Part shown: in pieces, positions 8,764 to 17,142 of the stretch
Layout of the letters: each line of letters opens with the position of its first letter
Position numbering within the stretch: position 1 is the stretch's first letter
Origin: Arthrobacter sp. GMC3
GTDB taxonomy: Bacteria; Actinomycetota; Actinomycetes; Actinomycetales; Micrococcaceae
DNA length: 64,000 nt
Assembly: GCF_002929305.1 (NCBI RefSeq)
Contig: NZ_PJIO01000012.1
Location: 51,497-115,496 of the forward strand
Direction of reading: 5' to 3'
Notes under the pieces: generated by a model
The model's input: only the letters and a program-made list of their open reading frames with translations
The model's database searches: none
What the model was told of the DNA's origin: nothing
Made by a program: the position numbers and the translations under genes

Positions 8764-10170
8764 CTACTCGGTCATTGCCCGCGTACGTTCTTGCCCATGC
8801 TTAGCCTTGATTAGGCGCACATAGCCCCATTCGCGCGCGATAGCGGCTGCCACCGCAGAAGACCCACCGCTGAGATCTGGACCTTCCAAGAACAGAACGG
8901 CCAGGCTTGTCGTCCGCATGTAGATAGCCGCCGCACGTCGCGCTGCTTCACCGACCTTTTTCGCGGAAACGAAGAGGATGACATTGCTCTTTAGCGATTG
9001 AGCTATGCCGACCTCCCGGTCAATAATCTCGCGGCCACTGATTGTCGATGCCTTACTCTGCAGTTGGATCAGCAGATAGGGATTATTTGACGTCGCGGCC
9101 ACCAAGTCGACCTCTGCACCAGCAGTCTGGTCGCCGCGCAGGCGCCAGCCGAGGAAGTTCGCACCCATCATTCGTACGATCTGGATGCACACGCCCTCCA
9201 GGGCCATGCCGCGTGCATGGCTAGATTCGTTCTTCTCATCGTTGACGATCTTGAGCAGTTCAGCTAAGGGACGGCGGAGTGATACAGGGTCGAGAAGGTG
9301 AGTCTGCTCCAGCACCGTTTCCATGAGCGGTTGGCTGATTATCTGTCGGAACTTGTCTGTGCGTGTAATGCGACCTGACTTAGAACCACGACCTCCCGTA
9401 GCCTTCTCGAGAGTGACCCAGCCTTCGACGGCTAGGCGCTTAACGACACGATCGGCAAACACCTTGGTGTCGAACCTAATTCCAGGGTTCTGTATCTCCG
9501 CAAGCAAACGTACCTTGGAAGCCAGCGGTGATTCCTCGTCGGTGTAGGTGGCCAGCGCACGCAGGAATGCTTGTTGCGGCTTATCGAGATCGACAATCTC
9601 GGATATCTCTGCGGTTGAGGCCCCCGTAAGCTTCTTCACAACGTCGGAGTTGATTGTCCACTGACCCTTGCCTGCGACGAAAACACCGGCGCGTTCCAGC
9701 CAGAGGCGTAGCGGGTTGATGTTCTCACCGCTGGCACCGCCTGGCTCGATGCCTAGGGCGATGAGCTCTTGGGCCACAGTCTCGGCCTTCACCTTGACGC
9801 CGCGGGATTGGAGCGAATCAACCACCTCGATGACCTGCAGACCGTGGAGGTCTAGGAGAATATGCTGTCCTAGCCGCTCGAGGAACGATTGCTCATCTTT
9901 TGTCGTGAGGAGTTCCTCACTAAGTGCGGTGAGCGCATACTCCGTGTCGCCGGTCACAAGACAATAGGAACGCATCGCCAAGAATGTGTTCATTCCGGAA
10001 ATCCGACGGTTCTTGTCATCACGACTTCCGAAGAAGGCATTCCCCATCTCGCGTTCCAGGGTACCCCTGTCGCCAGGGTTGTCTCGCACCAGTTGCAATG
10101 CTTCTCGTAAATTGATTTGGTTTGGGCTGATCTGCTTACCGAACGGGAGACGCTCATCTATCTTTGACAT
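8764..10170 (-). CDS. Mrr-like PD-(D/E)XK restriction endonuclease-family protein
   Basis: A 468-residue protein. The first two thirds are mostly helical, with winged-helix-like stretches (RVVKRLAVEGWVTLEKATGG) that could bind DNA. The C-terminal third has the Mrr/type IV nuclease pattern: GMALEGVCIQIV (first-helix Glu), then GAEVDLVAAT, then LIQLQSKAS, giving the E...D...QxK catalytic set. It would cut DNA, possibly modified or foreign DNA. I chose the ATG of MSKIDERLPFG at 10170 because the longer frame upstream is low-complexity and overlaps IS-derived DNA; an ATG 21 bases further up is also possible. It stands alone between an ISL3 remnant and an IS481 remnant, with the methyltransferase-McrBC operon ending 1.1 kb away, so it may be a separate single-gene defence. 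Confidence 0.7.
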   Translation of the reverse strand: MSKIDERLPFGKQISPNQINLREALQLVRDNPGDRGTLEREMGNAFFGSRDDKNRRISGMNTFLAMRSYCLVTGDTEYALTALSEELLTTKDEQSFLERLGQHILLDLHGLQVIEVVDSLQSRGVKVKAETVAQELIALGIEPGGASGENINPLRLWLERAGVFVAGKGQWTINSDVVKKLTGASTAEISEIVDLDKPQQAFLRALATYTDEESPLASKVRLLAEIQNPGIRFDTKVFADRVVKRLAVEGWVTLEKATGGRGSKSGRITRTDKFRQIISQPLMETVLEQTHLLDPVSLRRPLAELLKIVNDEKNESSHARGMALEGVCIQIVRMMGANFLGWRLRGDQTAGAEVDLVAATSNNPYLLIQLQSKASTISGREIIDREVGIAQSLKSNVILFVSAKKVGEAARRAAAIYMRTTSLAVLFLEGPDLSGGSSAVAAAIAREWGYVRLIKAKHGQERTRAMTE

Positions 10171-10336
10171 ATCAAAAGAGTGTAACGGCATGCGGGACAG
10201 TGCCGGGTTTCTCGCAGGACGTGGCTCGATTGGGGGCGACCTGTCGACACTCGGAACAGTTGTCTGCCGATGAATACCACGAGGATTGCACGGAGCACTT
10301 TGAGGACCCCGCGTGGGTTTATATGAACACAACCGC

Positions 10337-10615
10337 TTTTTTGTGATGTCTCGGGTCATAGTTCCCACCTTGTGTGGGAGCAAAATTGATTACACCCCGA
10401 TCTGCGGATTGGGCCGTTTCTTTTTGCCTTGATAGTCCCTGGTGGCGTACCGGCGCCAGTTCCTGGACCCATGTCGCGCCCTGCAGCCATTGGAAGGCGC
10501 AGTATCCGTCTCCTCGGGGCGTTCCAAGCTTCCCAGTAGCCGCCACACTGAGTGAATCATCTCTTGCAGCGGAAACGCACAACCGCGGTGGGAACTATGT
10601 CCCGAGATCACAAAA
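10337..10615. mobile_element. IS481-derived miniature element with 10-bp flanking direct repeats
   Basis: The two ends are imperfect inverted repeats of about 30 bases: 10337-10369 contains CTCGGGTCATAGTTCCCACC and 10587-10615 contains, as reverse complement, CTCGGGACATAGTTCCCACC. ACACAACCGC occurs directly outside both ends (10327-10336 and 10616-10625), as a target duplication would. Inside, on the minus strand, a frame ends with ATRDYQGKKKRPN and a stop at 10390, like the last residues of IS481-type transposases. So this looks like an IS481 copy with nearly all of its gene deleted. It could not move without a transposase supplied elsewhere. Confidence 0.65.
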
Positions 10616-10932
10616 ACACAACCGCATTTTGAGCCCGCCATCCTGAACGATGCGATGCGATGTCACGTGTTAGCCATGCTCCCATTCAACGGATTCTTGG
10701 CAAGGCTAGGATCGAGTGTCCATTGAGTTTCCCCTTTTATGGGACACCGGCTGCCTACGACCCTGAGGCTCACAGTAGCTCTCTACTCTCCATGTCAATT
10801 GCCTGATCGTGGGAAGCTTGTGTTGAGGTCCAATATTGCCGTCTCGTCCTGCCCAATTGAGCCAAGAGGGGCCTCTATGCAATTTCCTTACAATGGATTC
10901 GTTGGACTCATGGTCGCGGATAGACTCATCGG

Positions 10933-11244
10933 ATGACTGATGCTCTTTTCGAATTTGACCTGCCAAAGGGCCAAACACCATTCGGCCCCCTGCCCATTAC
11001 AGACGCGCAAATTGCTGAGATCCGCCAAGCTTTTGCTGCCGCTGCCATCACCGAGCAGGGCGGGCGCAAAGCGATAATTGACTCATGCGTCCTACGCCCC
11101 GTTCAATCACTTCGAGACCTCTACTCCACAGACTTCCGCCGTGTGATCGATCGTATCCAGAATGCCAACGCAAGCCAGCCAGAGGCCGCTGAAGGGTCGG
11201 CGTGGGACAACCGCGAAGAAGACACCTGGATAGACAGGCTCTGA
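10933..11244 (+). CDS. Small hypothetical protein, 103 aa
   Basis: A small protein with a proline-rich N-terminus (LPKGQTPFGPLPITDAQIAE) and a helical centre (IRQAFAAAAITEQGGRKAII, then SLRDLYSTDFRRVIDRI). This helix pattern, an Arg-rich turn followed by VxSLRDL, is reminiscent of small proteins in actinobacterial phages, but I cannot name a family. It reads toward the McrC-like gene, whose stop lies 53 bases past its end. The ribosome binding site is weak. It is the only plus-strand gene in the first 20 kb. It may be a real cargo gene or a leftover of phage origin. Confidence 0.5.
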   Translation: MTDALFEFDLPKGQTPFGPLPITDAQIAEIRQAFAAAAITEQGGRKAIIDSCVLRPVQSLRDLYSTDFRRVIDRIQNANASQPEAAEGSAWDNREEDTWIDRL

Positions 11245-11296
11245 CCCTCAACAGTCATAGTCCTACCGAAGTGTCATGTGCCATTTCCGGGGCAAT

Positions 11297-13276
11297 TCAC
11301 ACGCCTCCCAATGACCTCATCAGCGTGACGAGCAGGCCACTATGAGAATCCAATATCATGTCCCTGCCATCCGCCCATTGTTCGGCGCTTACGATGTCTG
11401 AGTGAGCCGCGGGCACACGGTACATGCGATTCATTTGTTTTGCCGTACTGAGCAAATCACGGAGGTTGGTCTGCCTAATTTCCTGTCGCGAATTCAGAAA
11501 TTGTGCGATAAGCCGTGCTTCAGGTTCATCTCGACCACGAAGCGCCGCATCGAGTGTGTGAAGTCGGCCGCCCAAGGTCTGGTTGAGGTTGATCGCACTG
11601 CCATACATCGCCGCAGCAGGCTGAAATACCTGTACGTTGAGGACCCGCTCGAATGCAGCTGCGATTCCAAGCAACGGGCCCGAGTGATCGGCATTGTCAG
11701 GGGCGATCAGTCCGAAGTACTCTGCTGTGACTATCATCGTCTGAGTGTGCATGTCCAATTGAGACCAGACACTTCGCAGAAGTGTCGCTGTCGCTTTCCG
11801 GGTCGGGGCAAGCGTGGCTCCCGGCAGTGTTTCCACTTGACGCTGCATTGCATCTACTGCTGCAGCTTGATGAATAGAAGCGATGAATTCACTGCGGTCT
11901 TCGTCAGATCCCCCCGGTTTTTGAGATCGGAGGAGGGACAAAGAGGTCTCGCCCAGTCCAGCGGCTTTCAAAGCCAGCAGTGCCGCAACTTCAAAGGACT
12001 CTGAAACGTCTGATCCGGGATCCAGTCCGAGAGCGTGGAGTTCACCGCCAGTACCACTTACAAGATGGTGATCAGTGGCTTTGCCAGGACTGTAGTAAAA
12101 AATGGCACCTATTGGCGGCTTGGAATAGTTCAAATTTCCGAAATAGCCCAGTAGTTTGTAAAGCTCTTCCGTGGGTATCCTATTTGGTCTGCGTCTGAGC
12201 TTTGGATCGAAGATGGCCAGTCCCCGCCCCGCAATCGTGTCTGTAGTGACAACTAGATCAGGAAAGCCTTGAAGTCCACCCGGCCCAGGCTTAAAAGACC
12301 ACGACACTCCGCCTTCGGTCAGATTAGCCAACGATGCTTGAAAGTGCAGCTGCAAGTTGCCAGCTCCAATGTTCCACGAATACAGGGGTCCATTGCGTCG
12401 TAGAGCCAGGCTTGCCACAGCAACTGCTGGCGGTCCGATAAGAGCACTGATGGCATTTGACAACTTCAGCAGGCACCAAATTTCGAACAATTTGGTATCA
12501 AAGCGAGCGTCATAGAAACTCCACTCTCGGTCTCCCACATCGGCAACGGCACTGCCGTTGAGTGTGGCGGATACCCATGTGGCCAACTCTTTGTAGGGTT
12601 CCGGGGACGCAACGTGGCCGGCGTCGAGGCGGTACCCGACCCGCTCCAGTAGGTCAGGAAGCGCCGATCGACGCCATACGTTCAAGGCGGCTGCGCTCGT
12701 TCCGGAAAATAGAGGAAGCCCAAGATTCCGTCGCAGGCTACCCAGGAGTCTTTGAAGTTCCCTGAATTCTGGAGATTTGAGCGGAAGGTACTTTCGAGGA
12801 AAGGTTTCTAAATCCCGTTTGATCCAATGTGCAGCGTACGATGCCAGAATGTTCTCCGGCGTAGCGTTCTCACGCTCAACCATCCGGATGGGGTATCTTC
12901 TGGGAACTGCGATCCTCCCCTGTTCTCGGCTGTATCGTGACAGGTCAAGTCGGCCTCGAATTTGTCCAACTGATTCGGAGCTTACTTGCGTGTAACGAAA
13001 CGTCGGGCGAGCAGCGATATCACCCAGAATCCCAATCAGCTTCTCGGCCGCTGCCAACGAGGCGCGCAATCTTACCGCCATAGCTAAATCATCAACAAGT
13101 GCTTCCTCAGTGGTGGTCGCAAGCTGTTGACCTACTTCCAATTCCCAAGTTGGGGCTTCAGCGAAGTACGTGGCCAACAACGGCAACGATTCATTGATAG
13201 CAGAACGACGTCCAGCTACAGTAAAGTGACCGCTAGCAGTGTCATCGTCTATTTCCTCACCTGCTATCTCCGTCAT
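11297..13276 (-). CDS. DUF2357 / McrC-like nuclease subunit
   Basis: A 659-residue protein with the arrangement of DUF2357-type McrC relatives. The C-terminal half has GFPDLVVTTDTIAGRGLAIF followed by DPKLRRRP, i.e. PD...DxK, the catalytic set of a PD-(D/E)XK nuclease. It would be the DNA-cutting partner of the AAA+ motor encoded just upstream. The start at 13276 lies 4 bases after the stop of the McrB-like gene. A longer frame would overlap that gene by 83 bases, so the short form is preferred. It is the last gene of the operon that begins with the XRE regulator at 19228. The long N-terminal part shows no motif I can name and may set target choice. Confidence 0.8.
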   Translation of the reverse strand: MTEIAGEEIDDDTASGHFTVAGRRSAINESLPLLATYFAEAPTWELEVGQQLATTTEEALVDDLAMAVRLRASLAAAEKLIGILGDIAARPTFRYTQVSSESVGQIRGRLDLSRYSREQGRIAVPRRYPIRMVERENATPENILASYAAHWIKRDLETFPRKYLPLKSPEFRELQRLLGSLRRNLGLPLFSGTSAAALNVWRRSALPDLLERVGYRLDAGHVASPEPYKELATWVSATLNGSAVADVGDREWSFYDARFDTKLFEIWCLLKLSNAISALIGPPAVAVASLALRRNGPLYSWNIGAGNLQLHFQASLANLTEGGVSWSFKPGPGGLQGFPDLVVTTDTIAGRGLAIFDPKLRRRPNRIPTEELYKLLGYFGNLNYSKPPIGAIFYYSPGKATDHHLVSGTGGELHALGLDPGSDVSESFEVAALLALKAAGLGETSLSLLRSQKPGGSDEDRSEFIASIHQAAAVDAMQRQVETLPGATLAPTRKATATLLRSVWSQLDMHTQTMIVTAEYFGLIAPDNADHSGPLLGIAAAFERVLNVQVFQPAAAMYGSAINLNQTLGGRLHTLDAALRGRDEPEARLIAQFLNSRQEIRQTNLRDLLSTAKQMNRMYRVPAAHSDIVSAEQWADGRDMILDSHSGLLVTLMRSLGGV

Positions 13277-13280
13277 CTGG

Positions 13281-14453
13281 CTAGTAACCCGTGCTGGAGG
13301 CCAACCGGAGATGCTGTAAAGCGCTTTGCGAACGTGGGAGGTTCTGCTTTTGCAACCAGGCATCTACGGCGTCAAGCTGAATCCTAGTAAGGTTGCCAGC
13401 CTGCGGAACCACTCGATCAGCAAGAGCAAGATCAAGGGCGGGAATTAGGTCAAAACTATTTGGTCCAGCCGTTTGATACCTAAGCGCGAGTTGGCGATAT
13501 ACGTCGACAAGCTGAGCCGTGCCAATTGGCCAGCCAGGTCTACCCGACGCAGCGTCGTCGTAACGCAGTTCCGACAATAGATCGGCCAAGATACTGGATA
13601 CGTGCTGCACCCGCGGATCAGTCGTAAATTGATTCAGGTCAAAATTGCCGCGATCATACGTGGATTTGAACCACTGCGCCGCAATAGTCGTCGCCTGCCG
13701 GAGTTCGTCTTGGATCTGTTCATTTTGGGGAACTCCAACATAAACGAATTGGAACCTACGGCTTAGCCCCTGAGAAAACGTATACACGTAGTTGGTGTCC
13801 ACAGTATTCATTGTGGCGATGATTCGGAACCGCTTTGGTAACCAAATCTCTTTATTCTCGTCGGAGTCACCAAACCAAAGAGGCAAAGGTACATCGTCGC
13901 CACCGCCTCCCAGAACCGTGTAAAGAGGACCAATCGCCTTGTCTATTTCTGCTCGACTAAATTCATCAATGATAAGCCAGTGCGCTTGATGAGTCTCAAT
14001 TTTACTCTCCTCCGGATCTTGATTCCGGCTTATTACACTTGCACACTTCAAAGCAGCCCGAGGTACATGGCCTAGCCAAGGGACCAGTGTCTCAACTCCC
14101 TTTTTTGCCGTGGGATGGAGTCCACCAATGACGTCATATGTGCTCCAGTCCGCCGTGGCGGTCTCTAAGTGTGCTGTCGCATTAAACGTCTCGGCTAGCA
14201 CATAAGCCAGGGTAGTCTTGCCGGTTCCCGGAGGCCCTTGCAGTATGACGTGCCCTCCCAGCAATGCAACGACACAGCGTTCTAATAGCGCATCGGCGTC
14301 CGGTAGCAGCAAATGATTAGCGGCTGCGATTTCCCTAGCTCGAGTTGTCAATTCTTCAATATTTGCTGACTCGAGATGCAATTTTGAAACTTCTTTAGCC
14401 GCACGAAAGTCTTCGTCAAAATAGAATAGATTTGCACTGTCGGACAAACTCAT
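13281..14453 (-). CDS. McrB-like AAA+ NTPase
   Basis: A 390-residue AAA+ protein of the McrB type. It has Walker A GPPGTGKTT (73-81), Walker B LIIDEF (160-165), the McrB/MoxR-like sensor IATMNTVD (213-219 region, compare MNTAD in McrB) and an arginine-finger motif LSRRF (230-234). McrB proteins form rings that hydrolyse GTP and drive DNA translocation, with McrC as the cutting partner. The N-terminal 45 residues are too short for the DNA-binding domain of E. coli McrB, so DNA recognition must come from another subunit, perhaps the protein encoded just upstream. Its ATG overlaps the upstream stop by 4 bases, showing translational coupling. Confidence 0.85.
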   Translation of the reverse strand: MSLSDSANLFYFDEDFRAAKEVSKLHLESANIEELTTRAREIAAANHLLLPDADALLERCVVALLGGHVILQGPPGTGKTTLAYVLAETFNATAHLETATADWSTYDVIGGLHPTAKKGVETLVPWLGHVPRAALKCASVISRNQDPEESKIETHQAHWLIIDEFSRAEIDKAIGPLYTVLGGGGDDVPLPLWFGDSDENKEIWLPKRFRIIATMNTVDTNYVYTFSQGLSRRFQFVYVGVPQNEQIQDELRQATTIAAQWFKSTYDRGNFDLNQFTTDPRVQHVSSILADLLSELRYDDAASGRPGWPIGTAQLVDVYRQLALRYQTAGPNSFDLIPALDLALADRVVPQAGNLTRIQLDAVDAWLQKQNLPRSQSALQHLRLASSTGY

Positions 14454-15241
14454 TGAGTAATTTCCCTTTTAGCTAGACCGGCCAAAAATGCGGCTTTGTT
14501 CTTAGTGGTAACTCGGGCATATCGCCGGCAGACAAACGTCACTGATCGTCGGGGATTTCTACCTTCGTTGGACACCGTTTCGACCTTGAGATCCATAATC
14601 TGCCAAATTGCCGTGTCGAGAAGATCGTTGCCGTCGCCATTGGCTAGTACCAGACAGTCCTTGTGCCTCAGCCAGGCGGCTGGGGCCGAGTTCCATAGAT
14701 CGGCGACCACCGTTGCATTGTCTTGTGTTATGTGATATTTCAGCGGCTGCACAGCTGCCGTTCGCAAGTCACGTTGCGCTGAAAACCATGGCAATAGTTG
14801 GCGAACATCCGAGTAACTTACTGCTGATCGGCTGTCCCAGGCAGGTTCCTGCAGCGCGAACCCGCGGTCTGCAGCTGTGTCCAGCGTCGTCCGTTCTATG
14901 TGCACACTTGACGAACTACCTGTTGCTCGTTTCGTCCAGCCGTCAAAAACGGCTATTACTTGACGATCGGCGTCAACGCCGAATCCAATAGTTTGACGGC
15001 CCTCTTCAACAAGCAAATCACCTTTATGAGATCGAGTCGTCTGGATACGATAGTTGGTTCCAGACCGCCCCTTGCCTTCGGGCGTAATTTTCCAAGCGTA
15101 TGCGAGCAGCAATAAGCGTTGCTTTCCGTAAGCAAGGTCGACGCGAGTTGGATTGACGCTGCGGCCGCCACCAACGCTTTCCCGCGAGGTGACGGCCCAG
15201 CCTGCATTGCTAAAATTCTCCAGAACGATGTCAAGTGTCCC
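14450..15241 (-). CDS. Unknown protein coupled to McrBC-like genes, 263 aa
   Basis: I do not recognise a family. The start MGTLDIVLENFSNAGW at 15241 is preferred; the frame is open 45 bases further. A beta-rich N-terminal half (RVDLAYGKQRLLLLAYAWKI, then GTNYRIQTTR) and a following TIGFGVDADRQVIAVFDGW look like a small restriction-type or DNA-recognition domain in which a modified or specific base is read. A second part (SYSDVRQLLPWF) is helical. It lies between the methyltransferases (65-base gap upstream) and the McrB gene (4-base overlap downstream), so it may be the specificity subunit missing from the short McrB. This role is inferred from position only. Confidence 0.65.
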   Translation of the reverse strand, partial: GTLDIVLENFSNAGWAVTSRESVGGGRSVNPTRVDLAYGKQRLLLLAYAWKITPEGKGRSGTNYRIQTTRSHKGDLLVEEGRQTIGFGVDADRQVIAVFDGWTKRATGSSSSVHIERTTLDTAADRGFALQEPAWDSRSAVSYSDVRQLLPWFSAQRDLRTAAVQPLKYHITQDNATVVADLWNSAPAAWLRHKDCLVLANGDGNDLLDTAIWQIMDLKVETVSNEGRNPRRSVTFVCRRYARVTTKNKAAFLAGLAKREITQ

Positions 15242-15306
15242 CATACGGCACACATTACCCATATTTGCGGGGCAAGGAGAAATCATGGCAACGGATCGCC
15301 CAATTT

Positions 15307-17142
15307 CTAGTGCAAGTAGTAGTGTCTGCCCTTCGCGATGAAGTTTTTTTGCAGTATTTCTTCCAGAGCTTTAAAGGACAATCCAGTCAGTTTCGTGTCA
15401 CTTGCAATCACGGCCCCGATCGCCAACGAGTACAAGTACTCAAGACTACGTTGGTCTGTAACCTCGTTCTTGTTCCCTTCGGGCAAAGAACCAAGATGAC
15501 GTCGAATGGCTGCCAACGCCACCTTGTCGGCACCATTGAGGTTCTGCGCTTTGACGTTCGAATCCGCCGTGAAAGTGATTACTAGATCAAAGAACGGCAC
15601 GAGCTCGGCGCCACTTCGACCCTTGTATCCCTTCATCGAGCGCTGAACCTTGTCCAAAACACTCACATCTGTTTGCGCAAGCCCGGCATGGTTCGTTGCG
15701 CCAAGCAGCGCCGACCACACTTTGTCGTCAGCATTGTGAAAAACCACGCTTGCCCGAGCACCTGGCGCCAGGACCCTACGTACTTCTGAAAAAGCGCCTG
15801 AAAGCAATTTTTCGTAGTCTGCGAGTGACTTTCCTCCGGATGCCATCGGGAGTGACTTGTTGACAACTATTTCCTCAGTCAAATCCGTGACGTCACCAAG
15901 CCACGATTCCCAAACGACATTGCAATCACCATAGAACAAGTTCGCACCAAAGGGTGGATCCGTGAATACATAGTCAACGCTAGAGCTCGGGAGCCATGAA
16001 AGGTCTGTCGCAGACGACTGCCGGGCAAATGCCTTGTCAATTCCACCGTCCGCGTGTTCCGCGGCCGGATGGGTCGCGTAGAAGCGGCTAACCTGAGCTA
16101 CTTGGTGACGGAAGATCTCAAAAACGTTCCCTTCGGCAACCAACTGCGGAATATAGAGCGTCCCAGTGAGAGGGCGCTGGCCGCCGAACGCGTTGTACCG
16201 CCGCATTCGAGTCGCGTGCCAGGCCGTATTCGTAAAGGCAAACGTCAATGCCGATCGAACCGTCGGGTCCGCCTGTGTGGCGATGTAGTGCCACAACTCG
16301 CTAAGAGCGAGTTGGCTTCGACGATTCCAAAAGTCTGCCACTTCCTTAATATTCCGAAGATGGAGCGCCGACCTTCTATACATTTCACGGTCCGGGCCCA
16401 ACGGGACTTTTGGCATCCAGCGAGTAACGGGTCGCTGCGCCACCGATGTCAGCAGAGCTAGGTCGTGTTCATCCGCAGGTCCGCGTTGAAGCGTCCGACA
16501 AGAACCACACGCGACGGCTTTCTCTGCTGGCTTGCTCAGTACGCCGGTGACTCCCGAACGAGTCTGCTCATTTCCACAGTGCCCACAGGTAAGAGTTCGT
16601 GAGCTGCTGCCACTCTGAGTTTTCTGGTCCCACACGCGGATTGGCTCGCGACACCTGTCGCAGCTATGGACGTCCGTCCAAATCTGGTGGCGCAACCGTT
16701 CCAATCGACCACAAGTCGGGCAGTTAGACGCATAAAGCGCAATCTCTGTCTCCATCAGCGACGTGGTCAGGGCCGCCATAGCTGCGGCGATGATAGTCGG
16801 GCGGACAGGGTGGCTGTGATTGTGCGCTAGATGAACAGCACCAGGCGCTAGGTCTGACATGAGCGCACGCCGCCCTGTGTTGAGAGCCGCCAACCCTGTC
16901 ATTCCAGAACCACAAAACGGATCAAGTACTAGACTGTCAGGTTCTGTGCTGGCCAAAATGAACGGTTCGATGGCCCCGGGTGGCACTTTTGTAGGGTAAG
17001 TGTGCACCTGGTAGGCGCTGCTTCCTTTGGATGCTGAAGTATCCGTTGGGATGGGGCGTCGAGCTACTCCGGCGGTTCCCTGAAGAATTTCCCTGAGCCG
17101 CGGGTCCATCTCCTGCTCAGTTGTTTCTGCGATAAGGGTCAC
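15307..17142 (-). CDS. Zn-ribbon DNA methyltransferase (second of two)
   Basis: A 611-residue amino-methyltransferase that would transfer a methyl group from S-adenosylmethionine to adenine N6 or cytosine N4 in DNA. Motif I is LDPFCGSGMTG (73-83) and motif IV is TDPPFG (394-399). Between them lies an insert with four CxxC pairs (141/144, 161/164, 186/189, 212/215), as in the Zn-ribbon methylases of COG1743. The order motif I, insert, motif IV, with the insert where a target-recognition domain would sit, suggests that the ribbon region helps read DNA. It overlaps the paralogous methyltransferase upstream by 4 bases. The two share layout and many short stretches (ADYE, VDYVFTDPPFGAN) but differ in most residues, so they may methylate different strands or sites. 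Confidence 0.85.
   Translation of the reverse strand: MTLIAETTEQEMDPRLREILQGTAGVARRPIPTDTSASKGSSAYQVHTYPTKVPPGAIEPFILASTEPDSLVLDPFCGSGMTGLAALNTGRRALMSDLAPGAVHLAHNHSHPVRPTIIAAAMAALTTSLMETEIALYASNCPTCGRLERLRHQIWTDVHSCDRCREPIRVWDQKTQSGSSSRTLTCGHCGNEQTRSGVTGVLSKPAEKAVACGSCRTLQRGPADEHDLALLTSVAQRPVTRWMPKVPLGPDREMYRRSALHLRNIKEVADFWNRRSQLALSELWHYIATQADPTVRSALTFAFTNTAWHATRMRRYNAFGGQRPLTGTLYIPQLVAEGNVFEIFRHQVAQVSRFYATHPAAEHADGGIDKAFARQSSATDLSWLPSSSVDYVFTDPPFGANLFYGDCNVVWESWLGDVTDLTEEIVVNKSLPMASGGKSLADYEKLLSGAFSEVRRVLAPGARASVVFHNADDKVWSALLGATNHAGLAQTDVSVLDKVQRSMKGYKGRSGAELVPFFDLVITFTADSNVKAQNLNGADKVALAAIRRHLGSLPEGNKNEVTDQRSLEYLYSLAIGAVIASDTKLTGLSFKALEEILQKNFIAKGRHYYLH

Noticed and set aside
11297..13363. 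Longer start of the DUF2357 gene at 13363
   Set aside because: It would overlap the McrB-like gene by 83 bases, while an ATG 4 bases after that gene's stop fits operon spacing.
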